Under the pieces are notes generated by a model, which saw only the letters and a program-made list of their open reading frames with translations, ran no database searches and had not been told where the DNA came from. Of a stretch of 17,474 nt of DNA, positions 1 through 7,796 are shown in pieces. Position numbers and translations under genes: made by a program. The first letter of the stretch is position 1. Each line of letters opens with the position of its first letter. The DNA is from Syntrophomonadaceae bacterium (GTDB lineage: Bacteria > Bacillota > Dethiobacteria > SKNC01), in the NCBI GenBank assembly GCA_003555415.1, contig PWHX01000017.1, positions 1 through 17,474 of the forward strand. Reading direction: 5' to 3'.

Positions 1-709
1 ATTCTATAATAAGCTGTGAATCCAAGGGTTTTATGGTGGAGAAGTTAATTACCCTGGCCTGCACTCCTTTAGCTGATAGATTCTCCGCAGCCTCCAGAGC
101 CTTACTTACCATAATCCCTACTGCAATTATAGTAATATCAAAGCCTTTCCTCAGCACACTGCCTTTTCCTAAAGTAAATGGATCTTCTTTAGAGGATACC
201 ATAGGAACTCCTGACCGTCCAAGCCTTATGTAGACAGGGCCCTCCTGGCTCACTGCAGCTTCTATAGCTTTTTTTGTTTCCTGGGCGTCAGCCGGAACAA
301 TTACCGTCATATTGGGCAAAACTCTCATTAAGGCTATATCTTCTATAGCCTGGTGAGAAGCACCGTCCTCCCCCACGGTTATTCCTGCATGCGTGGCTGC
401 TATTTTTACATTTAAAGAAGGGTAAGCAATAGAATTTCTTACCTGATCGAAAACCCGCCCGGTGGCAAATACAGCAAAAGTGCTGGCAAAGGGGATCAAA
501 CCGGAGGCAGCCAGGCCGGCTGCTGTGCCCATCATATCGGCTTCGGCAATACCCATGTTAAAAAACCTCTCGGGAAATACCTGGCCAAAACCTGCTGTTT
601 TAGTTGACTTGGAAAGGTCCGCATCAAGAACTACTATCCGGGGGTCCTTCTTTCCCAACTCAATGAGAACATCTCCATAAGCTTCCCGGGTTGCTACTTT
701 TTTACTCAT
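1..709 (-). CDS. Transketolase, C-terminal subunit (partial, runs off left edge)
   Basis: This is the C-terminal half of a split transketolase, which moves two-carbon ketol units in the non-oxidative pentose phosphate pathway using thiamine diphosphate. The ATG at 709 opens 236 codons that are still open at base 1, so the 3' end is missing. The pyrimidine-binding domain is visible: NMGIAEADMMGTAAGLA (about residues 51-67) carries the catalytic glutamate that activates the cofactor, and GEDGASHQAIEDIA (about 113-126) is typical of the family. The start of the C-terminal domain (about 190 on) is also present. A GGAG Shine-Dalgarno sits 8 nt before the ATG, inside the end of the N-subunit gene. 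The two genes overlap by 8 bases, which suggests translational coupling and a 1:1 complex. A DXS-like or pyruvate dehydrogenase beta-like enzyme is less likely given the paired N-subunit next door. Confidence 0.93.
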   Translation of the reverse strand, partial: MSKKVATREAYGDVLIELGKKDPRIVVLDADLSKSTKTAGFGQVFPERFFNMGIAEADMMGTAAGLAASGLIPFASTFAVFATGRVFDQVRNSIAYPSLNVKIAATHAGITVGEDGASHQAIEDIALMRVLPNMTVIVPADAQETKKAIEAAVSQEGPVYIRLGRSGVPMVSSKEDPFTLGKGSVLRKGFDITIIAVGIMVSKALEAAENLSAKGVQARVINFSTIKPLDSQLIIE

Positions 710-1550
710 CGTTTTTACTCCCCCCTTCCAATTCCTTCAGGGCAATTTCTACCTGTTCCCTGTCGGGAGCGCTGCCGTGCCATTCTGCCTTGTCTTCCAT
801 ATAAGAAACGCCTTTTCCCTTAATAGTTTTGCAGATGATCATGGTTGGTTTTCCCTTTACCGCCAGACCTTTTTGTATAGCCTTCCATATTTCTTCAAGG
901 TCATGGCCATTGATTTCTATTACTTCCCATCCAAAGGCTTCCCACTTTTGGGATAAAGGTAAAGGAGACATAACCTGGTCAACGGGACCGTCTATTTGAA
1001 GCCCGTTATTATCTAAAAAACCAATTAAGTTGTCCAGCTGATAATGAGCCGCTGTCATGGCCGCTTCCCATATCTGCCCTTCTTCAATTTCACCATCACC
1101 AAGCATAACGAAAGTCCGGTAGTTTTTCCCGGTAACTCTGGCTGCCAGGGCCATACCGTTAGCTGCAGAAAGACCTTGCCCCAGGGAACCCGTAGACATT
1201 TCCACACCTGCAAGTTTGGTCATATCAGGGTGTCCCTGTAAAGGAGAATTTAACTTTCTTAAAGTCCACAGGTCTTCCACGGGGAAAAACCCTTTTTCCG
1301 CCAGTACTGCATAAAGAACAGGAGCAGCATGACCTTTACTTAAAACAAAGCGATCTCTATCCGGATCAAAAGGATTTTGCGGGTCAATGTTTAAAACTTT
1401 GAAGTATAGGACCGACATTATATCCGCTGCAGATAGAGATCCCCCGGGGTGCCCTGAACCTGCTTCTCCTATCATCTGCACTATGTATTTTCTAATTATT
1501 CTAGCTTTATCAGCCAGGTAATCAATAGATTTTTCATCAATAACAGTCAC
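702..1550 (-). CDS. Transketolase, N-terminal subunit
   Basis: This is the pyrophosphate-binding half of a split transketolase and partners the overlapping downstream gene. Family motifs are SGHPGGS (about residues 32-38), SKGHAAP (about 71-77), a GDGE motif (about 151-154) and the NN pair about 30 residues later (181-182). The last two form the thiamine diphosphate/Mg2+ binding motif. Length is about 282 residues, as usual for stand-alone N-subunits. The longest reading starts with TTG at 1559, but the AGGAGGT Shine-Dalgarno (1561-1567) would then end only one base before the start. The GTG at 1550 lies about 10 nt from it and is preferred. The stop is TAA at 702-704. It is probably the fourth gene of the secA–prfB–yitT–tkt group, 25 bases after yitT. 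Confidence 0.94.
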   Translation of the reverse strand: MTVIDEKSIDYLADKARIIRKYIVQMIGEAGSGHPGGSLSAADIMSVLYFKVLNIDPQNPFDPDRDRFVLSKGHAAPVLYAVLAEKGFFPVEDLWTLRKLNSPLQGHPDMTKLAGVEMSTGSLGQGLSAANGMALAARVTGKNYRTFVMLGDGEIEEGQIWEAAMTAAHYQLDNLIGFLDNNGLQIDGPVDQVMSPLPLSQKWEAFGWEVIEINGHDLEEIWKAIQKGLAVKGKPTMIICKTIKGKGVSYMEDKAEWHGSAPDREQVEIALKELEGGSKNDE

Positions 1551-1560
1551 TTTTTTCAAT

Positions 1561-1567
1561 ACCTCCT
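1561..1567 (-). promoter_or_regulatory. Shine-Dalgarno that decides the tktN start
   Basis: The minus strand reads AGGAGGT here. It is 1 nt from the in-frame TTG at 1559, which is too close for initiation, and 10 nt from the in-frame GTG at 1550, which is workable. The site therefore argues for the shorter protein. Confidence 0.7.
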
Positions 1568-1575
1568 GTGATTAG

Positions 1576-2418
1576 TTAAGGCTGGTGGAAGCCCTCTCCC
1601 AAAACTTCGTGTACGTTGCTTACAATCACAAATGATTCGGGGTCAATATCCCACACAATTCTTTTCAAGCGGGTTACCTCTGCCTGGGAAACCACGCAAA
1701 GCAACACTTCCTTATCCCTGCCTGTAAATCCTCCCTGACCTTTTAAGTAGGTTACTCCCCGGTCCAGGTCGGACAAAATGCTTCTGGCTATTTCCGGTCC
1801 TTTATTAGAAATAACCAGACAGGCCTTGGCAAAGGAAAGCCCCTCCTGAACAAAGTCAATTACCTTGCTGGTAACAAACAGGGAAATAAGGGCGTACATG
1901 GCCAGTTCTGCGCTAAACACAATCCCGGCCAAGGCTATTATAATAAAATCAATTCCTAAAAGCCCCTGTCCTACAGAGAAACCTAAAAAGTAATTTAAGA
2001 GTTTAGATGCCAGAGCCGTACCGCCGGTGGAACTTCCCGACCGGAATACAATGCCCAGGCCTATCCCTAAAACAATTCCTCCATATATGGTTGCCAGCAA
2101 AAGATCAGTAGTCAATACCGGTACCGACGTAAAAAGTTCCACCAGTACAGATAAAAATATGGTTCCAAAAAAACTTCTAAAAACAAACTTAAAGCCCAGT
2201 AATTTCCATGCAGTCAGGAAAAGAGGCACATTGGATGCAAAGATAGTTACACCTACAGGAATATTAAATTGATGGAATAAGATAATTCCCAGACCGCTAA
2301 CCCCGCCGGCAGCAATTCTATTAGGAATCAAAAATAAGTTTAATCCCAGGGCCATAACTGCTGACCCTAGAAAAACTCCTAGCAGCTGTTTTGCAAACTT
2401 AAACTTAACTCCTGTCAT
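1576..2418 (-). CDS. YitT/DUF161-family integral membrane protein with C-terminal DUF2179 domain
   Basis: This 280-residue membrane protein has the usual two-part YitT layout. Residues about 10-190 hold roughly five or six hydrophobic segments (for example about 12-31, 80-100, 105-125, 150-172 and 174-190), with glycine-rich family motifs such as PNRIAAGGVSGLG (32-44) and FRSGSSTGGTALASK (125-139). Residues about 198-275 form the soluble DUF2179 domain. The transport substrate of this family is not established, so no function is assigned. The ATG at 2418 follows AGAGGA with a 5-nt spacer. It lies between prfB (39 bases upstream) and the transketolase pair, with no terminator seen on either side, so it is probably co-transcribed with them. 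The neighbours give no clear clue to its role. Confidence 0.88.
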   Translation of the reverse strand: MTGVKFKFAKQLLGVFLGSAVMALGLNLFLIPNRIAAGGVSGLGIILFHQFNIPVGVTIFASNVPLFLTAWKLLGFKFVFRSFFGTIFLSVLVELFTSVPVLTTDLLLATIYGGIVLGIGLGIVFRSGSSTGGTALASKLLNYFLGFSVGQGLLGIDFIIIALAGIVFSAELAMYALISLFVTSKVIDFVQEGLSFAKACLVISNKGPEIARSILSDLDRGVTYLKGQGGFTGRDKEVLLCVVSQAEVTRLKRIVWDIDPESFVIVSNVHEVLGEGFHQP

Positions 2419-2457
2419 AAAAATCCTCTTTTCTTTCTTTCCCCCGCTCCTCTTATT

Positions 2458-3574
2458 TTAGGTGGCTTCTTTTTCTGAAGCCTTTTTTCTAAGGAAACTG
2501 TCAATAAAAAGGTCGATGTCCCCATCCATTACTGACTCCACATTTCCTACTTCCTGGTCGGTCCTGTGGTCTTTTACGAGGGAGTAGGGGTGAAAGACGT
2601 AAGAACGTATCTGGCTTCCCCAGGCAATTTCCTTTTGCTGCCCCCTCAACTCTGCCAGTTTCTCATCCTGTTCATTCTGGTAAAGGGTAGCCAGTTTTCC
2701 CCTTAAAATTTTCATGGCCTGGTACCTGTTGGTATGCTGGGAGCGCTCTTTCTGACACTGAGCCACAATGCCAGTAGGCAAATGGGTAATCCTGACGGCT
2801 GAATCAGTTTTGTTTACATGCTGCCCACCAGCCCCCTTTGAACGAAAGGTATCGGTTTTTAAGTCGTCGGGATTTATTTCAAATTCAGTAGTTCCCTTAA
2901 CCTCTGGAATAACATCTACGGAAGCAAAGGAGGTGTGCCTGCGACCCGAAGAATCAAAAGGAGATATGCGAACCAATCGGTGAACGCCCTTTTCCGACTT
3001 AAGGTATCCATAAGCGTTGGTACCTTTAACGGAGAATGTTACACTCTTAACTCCCGCCTCATCTCCCGGAAGTAAATCAATAATCTCTGTCTCATAGCCT
3101 TTTTCCTCAGCCCAGCGGGTATACATGCGAAACATCATCTGTGCCCAGTCCTGGGACTCTGTCCCTCCTGCCCCCGGATGAAGGGACAATATAGCGTTGA
3201 ATTTATCATATTTTTCGCTTAACAGGAGAGAAAGAGCAAGATTTTCCATTTCTTTTTCCACCCATACCAGCTTTTCTTTAATCTCACTGTTTAATACTTC
3301 GCCGCCTTCTTCTTCTCCCAGCGCCACCAAAACCTCCAGGTCCTCCAGCAGCTTTTCAATTTCTTTAACCTGATTAACTGAGCTTTTCAGGTTGTTCATT
3401 TCTTCAATCAGTTCCTGGGCCTTATCAGTATCATCCCAAAAGCCAGGAGCCGACATTTTTTCCTCCAGGTCTTTTATCTTTTTTTCTTTGTTCGCCAGGT
3501 CAAAGAGAAGCACTCATTTCATTTAGCCTTACCTGAAAATCCTTTATTCTAGTAGTAATCTCACCATTATCCAA
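2458..3574 (-). CDS. prfB: Peptide chain release factor 2 (made by programmed +1 frameshift)
   Basis: RF2 recognises UGA and UAA stop codons and releases the finished peptide. Two frames encode it. A TTG start at 3574, 8 nt after AGGAGG (3583-3588), opens 24 codons ending CTT then TGA (codon 25). Reading continues in the +1 frame from GAC, giving about 371 residues. In the joined protein SPF, the stop-codon recognition tripeptide specific to RF2, falls at about 204-206. GGQ, the catalytic peptidyl-tRNA hydrolysis motif, falls at about 249-251, matching E. coli RF2 to within one residue. The CTT-TGA-C site is the classic autoregulatory slip site, so this is not a pseudogene. It starts 27 bases after secA, the conserved Firmicutes secA–prfB order. 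The downstream frame alone could be misread as a 351-residue gene starting at GTG 3513. Confidence 0.96.
3499..3505 (-). promoter_or_regulatory. prfB: prfB programmed +1 frameshift site
   Basis: The minus strand reads CTTTGAC: CTT (3505-3503), the in-frame stop TGA (3502-3500) and a following C. This is the standard RF2 autoregulation signal. When RF2 is scarce, the ribosome pauses at UGA, slips forward one base on CUU and resumes at GAC. In many bacteria an AGGGGG-like sequence 3 nt upstream of CTT stimulates the slip. Here that stretch reads GAGTGCTTCT, with no good match to it. Confidence 0.95.
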
Positions 3575-3601
3575 ACAACCAGCCTCCTTTAAATTTAATG
3601 A

Positions 3602-6271
3602 TTAACCACAGCACTTTTTGTATTTTTTACCGCTGCCGCAGGGACAGGGGGCGTTACGTCCAATTTTTTTCTCCTTTTTTACAGGTTTCTTTTTTTGTTC
3701 GCCCTCTCCTGCCTGAGCAGCTTCCTGGCTAACCGCTACAGCTTTCTGCTCCAACTTTGATACTATCTGAACCCGGAAAATCAGCTTAACAACTTCTTCC
3801 CGGATGCTTTTAATCATATTCTGAAACATCTCATATCCTTCAAACTTATATTCCACCAGGGGATTTCTCTGTCCATACGCCCGAAGCCCAATTCCCTGTT
3901 TCAAGTCATCCATGGCGTCAATATGCTGCATCCACTTGCTGTCTACAGTACGGAGCAGGACGATCCTTTCTAAACTCCTCATCACCTCCGGACCTAGTTC
4001 TTCTTCCCTTTTATCATAGGCCTTTATAGTTTCTTCCCGGAGCAAATCTCGTATTTCCTCTCTTTCCAGCTCTGCCAAATCTTCTTCTTTTAATGAAAGA
4101 TCAGAAACCAACACACTTTTCCCATAATCCAGGAGAGCCTTAAGATCCCATTCTTCGGGGTATACTTTTTCATCGGCATACAGGCCTAGCATATCATCTA
4201 TTATGTCTTCTATCATTTCCAAGATGCTTTCTTTTAGATTCTCCCCTTCTAAAACCTTGCGTCTCTGGGAATAAATTACTTTTCTTTGTTCATTCATTAC
4301 TTCGTCAAATTCTAACACATGGCGCCTTATATCAAAATTTCTTCCCTCGACTTTTTTCTGAGCCGATTCTATGGCCCTGCTAATCATAGGATGGTCAATA
4401 GCCTGGTCTTCTTCTAAGCCTAGTTTTTCCATAATACCCGATACATTATCGGAACCAAACAATCTCATCAAGTCGTCTTCCAGAGATATATAAAACTGTG
4501 AAGAACCAGGGTCACCCTGTCGTCCGGAACGGCCCCGAAGCTGGTTATCAATTCTCCGACTTTCATGCCTTTCCGTTCCTATGATATGAAGACCACCAGA
4601 CTGAATTACTTTTTCCTTTTCTTTTCTTGTTATTTCCTGATATTTCTTTAGCATTTCATTATATTCGTTAATTAACTTTTCTTTTTCAAGCGGTTCTATA
4701 TCTATTTTTTCCTTAAACTCTTGAATAGAACAGTTATATTTCTGCATGAATTCCTCTTCTGCCGAAAGTGCCGGGTTTCCCCCCAACATGATATCCGTCC
4801 CCCGGCCGGCCATATTGGTGGCAATAGTTACCATACCACTCCTTCCTGCCTGAGCCACGATATAAGCTTCTTTTTCGTGGTACTTGGCATTTAAAACCTG
4901 GTGGGGGACCCCCATCTTTTTCAGCATATCGCTAAGAACTTCCGATTTTTCTATAGATATTGTTCCTACCAGACAGGGCTGACCTGCTTTATACCGCTGT
5001 TCAATATCCTCTACTACAGCCTTAAATTTAGCCCTCTCCGTTTTAAAAACCATATCCGATAAGTCTTCCCGGATCATAGGCTCATTTGTAGGAATTATAA
5101 CTACATCAAGACCATATATTTTCCTGAATTCTTCCTCCTCTGTAGCTGCAGTTCCAGTCATACCGGCCAGCTTATTATACATACGGAAGTAATTTTGGAA
5201 GGTAATAGTTGCCAGTGTCTGACTTTCCTTGGCTACCTTAACATTTTCCTTGGCTTCTATAGCCTGGTGCAGCCCATTACTGTAGCGGCGACCGTACATA
5301 AGACGTCCTGTAAATTCATCAACAATAATTACTTCACCGTCTTTAATAACATAATCTTTGTCCTTTTTCATTAAAATATGGGCCTTAAGAGCCTGGTTAA
5401 GATAGTGGGAAAGCTCCATATTAACATCATCGTATAGGTTTTCTATTCCTAAAAATCGCTCTGCTTTTGCTGCCCCGTCTTCTGTAAGCATTACAGTATT
5501 GGCCTTTTCATCTACTGTATAATCTTCTTCTTCTTTTAAACCAGGAACAAAGGTGGAAAATTTCTGGTAATTATCTGTAGACTGCTGGGCCTGGCCTGAA
5601 ATAATAAGAGGAGTCCGGGCCTCATCAATCAAAATGCTGTCCACTTCATCCACAATAGCATAATTTAATTCCCTTTGAACCAGGTGGTTTTTATCAACAA
5701 CCATATTATCCCGAAGGTAATCAAACCCAAACTCATTGTTGGTCCCGTAGATTATATCTGCGGCATAAGCTTCTCTTCTCTCCTCTGAACTTAAGCCGTG
5801 AACAATCAACCCTACTTCAAGACCTAAAAACTTGTAGACTTCACCCATCCACTCGCTGTCCCTTTTGGCCAGGTAGTCATTAACTGTAATAATATGAACT
5901 CCTTTGCCCGTAAGGGCGTTTAAGTACGCCGGAAGGGTTGCCACTAAAGTTTTACCTTCCCCGGTTTTCATCTCGGCATTCCTACCCTGATGCAAAACAA
6001 TACCGCCAAGAACCTGTACATCGAAAGGCCTCATGCCTACTGTTCTCTTGGCTGCCTCCCTGACTACAGTAAAAGCTTCCGGAAGAATTTCCTCCACCGT
6101 TTCTCCGTCATTCAGGCGCCGCTTAAACTCCCGAGTTTTCTCCTTTAAACCGGAGTCGGATAGTGATGATACCTCGTCTTCCAGGTTATTTATTTTCTGA
6201 ACTGTTTTGTTTAATTTTTTTATTTCCCGGTCATTCATACTTCCAAATATTTTATTTATAAATTTAAGCAT
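3602..6271 (-). CDS. secA: Preprotein translocase motor ATPase SecA
   Basis: SecA binds preproteins and drives them through the SecYEG channel using ATP, at the cytoplasmic face of the membrane. The 889-residue protein is full length. Walker A is MKTGEGKT (101-108) and Walker B is DEVD (208-211), within the longer DEVDSILIDEARTPL signature. The second nucleotide-binding domain shows MAGRGTDIMLGGNP and IIGTERHESRRIDNQLRGRSGRQGDPG-type motifs. The helical scaffold region around GIGLRAYGQRNPLVEYKFEGY is present. The C-terminal tail is a zinc-binding SecB/ribosome-interaction motif with cysteines at 876, 878, 887 and 888. The ATG at 6271 follows GGAGGGG. prfB follows 27 bases downstream, and no promoter with a clear -35 and -10 was found in the 60 bases before it. 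One functional SecA is seen here. Whether a second SecA exists cannot be judged from this window. Confidence 0.99.
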   Translation of the reverse strand: MLKFINKIFGSMNDREIKKLNKTVQKINNLEDEVSSLSDSGLKEKTREFKRRLNDGETVEEILPEAFTVVREAAKRTVGMRPFDVQVLGGIVLHQGRNAEMKTGEGKTLVATLPAYLNALTGKGVHIITVNDYLAKRDSEWMGEVYKFLGLEVGLIVHGLSSEERREAYAADIIYGTNNEFGFDYLRDNMVVDKNHLVQRELNYAIVDEVDSILIDEARTPLIISGQAQQSTDNYQKFSTFVPGLKEEEDYTVDEKANTVMLTEDGAAKAERFLGIENLYDDVNMELSHYLNQALKAHILMKKDKDYVIKDGEVIIVDEFTGRLMYGRRYSNGLHQAIEAKENVKVAKESQTLATITFQNYFRMYNKLAGMTGTAATEEEEFRKIYGLDVVIIPTNEPMIREDLSDMVFKTERAKFKAVVEDIEQRYKAGQPCLVGTISIEKSEVLSDMLKKMGVPHQVLNAKYHEKEAYIVAQAGRSGMVTIATNMAGRGTDIMLGGNPALSAEEEFMQKYNCSIQEFKEKIDIEPLEKEKLINEYNEMLKKYQEITRKEKEKVIQSGGLHIIGTERHESRRIDNQLRGRSGRQGDPGSSQFYISLEDDLMRLFGSDNVSGIMEKLGLEEDQAIDHPMISRAIESAQKKVEGRNFDIRRHVLEFDEVMNEQRKVIYSQRRKVLEGENLKESILEMIEDIIDDMLGLYADEKVYPEEWDLKALLDYGKSVLVSDLSLKEEDLAELEREEIRDLLREETIKAYDKREEELGPEVMRSLERIVLLRTVDSKWMQHIDAMDDLKQGIGLRAYGQRNPLVEYKFEGYEMFQNMIKSIREEVVKLIFRVQIVSKLEQKAVAVSQEAAQAGEGEQKKKPVKKEKKIGRNAPCPCGSGKKYKKCCG

Positions 6272-6283
6272 TAAATACCCCTC

Positions 6284-6318
6284 CGTTAATGGGTTAATAT
6301 TTCGTTAAAATGGGTTAA
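6284..6318. repeat. Short direct repeat in the secA leader
   Basis: On the plus strand CGTTAATGGGTTAA (6284-6297) is followed by CGTTAAAATGGGTTAA (6303-6318), so CGTTAA-(AA)-TGGGTTAA occurs twice about 20 bases apart. One copy abuts the secA Shine-Dalgarno and the other lies between it and the upstream terminator. The spacing is close to two helical turns. Whether it is an operator, an RNA signal or chance is unknown. Confidence 0.5.
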
Positions 6319-6331
6319 ATATAAATATTTT

Positions 6332-6361
6332 AAAAAAAGGAACCTTCTTTCGGTTCCTTTT
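6332..6361 (-). terminator. Intrinsic terminator between the 371-residue protein gene and secA
   Basis: The minus strand forms a perfect stem of AAAGGAACC and GGTTCCTTT (plus 6336-6344 and 6352-6360, extendable by an A-T pair) with a 7-base loop, followed by a run of seven Ts. It lies 10 bases after the stop of a possible 31-codon ORF. It should end transcription of the 6505-7620 gene, or act as an attenuator in front of secA. Confidence 0.88.
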
Positions 6362-6371
6362 CTCTCCTTAA

Positions 6372-6467
6372 TTATTCTCTACAAAGTCCCTTATCAATTT
6401 TACCACTAATTATTTCTAAAAACAAGGTTCTTGTCTTCCCTTCTCCCCTCATGTGCCCTTGAGCCAT
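6372..6467 (-). CDS. Possible 31-residue small ORF upstream of secA
   Basis: An ATG at 6467 opens 31 codons ending in TAA at 6372-6374. The peptide starts MAQGHMRGEGKTRTLF and ends KGLCRE. It has no membrane segment or signal peptide, and I do not recognise it. The nearest Shine-Dalgarno-like sequence, AGGA at 6482-6485, is 14 nt away, which is weak support. It sits between the 371-residue protein gene and the terminator before secA. It could be a leader peptide, a real small protein or a chance reading frame in a 3' untranslated region. Chance is quite possible at this length. Confidence 0.2.
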   Translation of the reverse strand: MAQGHMRGEGKTRTLFLEIISGKIDKGLCRE

Positions 6468-6504
6468 GGTAATTATGCTTTTCCTGTATAAAATACAAAT
6501 TTAT

Positions 6505-7620
6505 CTAGTAATCAATTCCGCTGCTAACTTCATCAGTCAATGCCCAAAGCCCTCCGGAAACCAATGAATGCCCTCCGAAAATTACGGGTATGTTGGAGTG
6601 AACCGATTCATAAGTAAATTCCCGGGCAAAGGGTTCTTTTAATTTATGATACATACCTAGATCTGAATAGAACCGCTCGCTTTCGGTAAGGCTTAACTTA
6701 TAATGGGCAAAAAGAACCCGACTGTCAATAAAAGCACAAGCAGCTACTTTTTCCATATATCTAAAGAATTTTTTAACCCCTACCTCCTCCATAAAGAATC
6801 CCATCATGGCCTCTACCTCCCCTTGATCCAGGCGCCCTAAAGCTTTCATTCCCCTCTCCTCGGAAAATATGCGGAGTCGACATTTCAAGCTGGTATTCAT
6901 ATGGGCTATTACAGGAGCTCCTATACGACCCATCAAAATAATATCCTCATAATATCCCGCCAGGACTTTTTTGGCCTGGAGCAAGCGGGTTAAATCCAGG
7001 TCCATATTATTAATTGTCTCCCGGGTATGTTCACCGGCAAAAGAACTGGCTGCCAGCACCAGAATGTCTGTAGGTGTATCCAGATCAAAGGAAACTCCCA
7101 GGGACATAGGCATGAGCTCTAATTCGAAGCCTGCCTCATCCCTCAAAATGTTGGCCAACATATTATCCATTGCAGGCAGATTAATCTCATTGATTAAGTG
7201 GGTGGGTCTGAAAGCAACAAGATCAGCAGACTGAGAGTTGTTTGATAGTAAAACTTTAGATCCGGACATAAGAATTTTACAGATTCTGCTTAATTCCTCA
7301 GGTTGAATTAAAGGAACACTGGCTCCCCCCACATAAAAAACATTATCTAAACCATGATCATTGATAATACTCTGGAGCATTCTACCAAAATGAAAGTCTT
7401 CAGAAGAGGATGTTTCTATGACTTCAACTCCCAGGGAAGCAGCCTCCCGGGCCAGCTCCTGGTAATTGGTAGAGAGAAATATCTTATCAATTTCCTTTAC
7501 CTCTTTCATTTTACTTATATTATCTAAAAGAACAGCGTATCGAACCTGAACCATGATTTTTTCTACAGGACTTTCAGGGTTACCTCCTTCAAATATTATA
7601 ACATTCACCTTTTCCCCCAT
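6505..7620 (-). CDS. Uncharacterised protein with nucleotidyltransferase-like (GT-A) N-terminus
   Basis: I do not recognise this 371-residue protein as a named family. Residues 1-190 resemble GT-A-fold nucleotidyltransferases of the CofC/MobA kind. There is an early strand (VNVIIFEGG), a segment MKEVKEIDKIFLSTN (38-52), YVGGASVPLIQPEEL (96-110) where such enzymes usually have a G-x-D-x-P-L metal-binding loop, and FDLDTPTDI (178-186) like the family's D-x-D-T-P-x-D motif. The usual aspartate of the middle loop appears replaced (GGASVPL), so catalysis is uncertain. Residues about 190-371 form a second domain without an obvious known motif, including a conserved-looking DSRVLFAHYK and IPVIFGGHSLVSGG. 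No signal peptide or membrane segment is seen. The ATG at 7620 follows AAAGGAAGG. It has its own terminator and lies between hpf and secA, which are adjacent in many Firmicutes. Confidence 0.85.
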   Translation of the reverse strand: MGEKVNVIIFEGGNPESPVEKIMVQVRYAVLLDNISKMKEVKEIDKIFLSTNYQELAREAASLGVEVIETSSSEDFHFGRMLQSIINDHGLDNVFYVGGASVPLIQPEELSRICKILMSGSKVLLSNNSQSADLVAFRPTHLINEINLPAMDNMLANILRDEAGFELELMPMSLGVSFDLDTPTDILVLAASSFAGEHTRETINNMDLDLTRLLQAKKVLAGYYEDIILMGRIGAPVIAHMNTSLKCRLRIFSEERGMKALGRLDQGEVEAMMGFFMEEVGVKKFFRYMEKVAACAFIDSRVLFAHYKLSLTESERFYSDLGMYHKLKEPFAREFTYESVHSNIPVIFGGHSLVSGGLWALTDEVSSGIDY

Positions 7621-7690
7621 TTATACCCTTCCTTTCTTTATCAGGCTAATAAAGAAAAGTTCAACACAACATATATAAATACCTTCAATT

Positions 7691-7718
7691 ATTATTAAAG
7701 CTGATAGTGTTTTAGCAA
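7691..7718 (-). promoter_or_regulatory. Weak candidate sigma-A promoter for the 371-residue protein gene
   Basis: The minus strand has TTGCTA (7718-7713), a 16-base spacer and AATAAT (7696-7691), four and five matches to the two consensus hexamers. It lies after the hpf terminator and about 70 bases before the ATG at 7620, where a promoter is needed. The match is only moderate in AT-rich DNA. Confidence 0.3.
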
Positions 7719-7735
7719 AAGGTGGCAAGGCACCA

Positions 7736-7767
7736 CACAAAAGCCGGCAGTTAAACACTGCCGGCTT
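7736..7767 (-). terminator. Intrinsic terminator of hpf
   Basis: The arms AAGCCGGCAG (7741-7750) and CTGCCGGCTT (7758-7767) pair perfectly over 10 bp around a 7-base loop. On the minus strand the stem runs into CTTTTGTG. It lies 30 bases after the hpf stop. The T tract is short but the stem is very GC-rich. Confidence 0.85.
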
Positions 7768-7796
7768 GTCTATCTATGTTATTTTTCTTATTATTC

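Noticed and set aside
33..680. Plus-strand frames inside the transketolase C-subunit gene
   Set aside because: The minus strand encodes continuous transketolase motifs across this whole span. The plus frames are antisense shadows.
2458..3513. prfB as a shorter 351-residue gene starting at GTG, or as a frameshifted pseudogene
   Set aside because: A TTG-started upstream frame with a good Shine-Dalgarno joins through the classic CTT-TGA-C site, and the joined length and motif positions fit RF2.
7721..7740. A GGTGCC…CCACC near-palindrome as an operator
   Set aside because: The arms do not pair exactly and it adjoins the hpf terminator, so chance is the simpler explanation.
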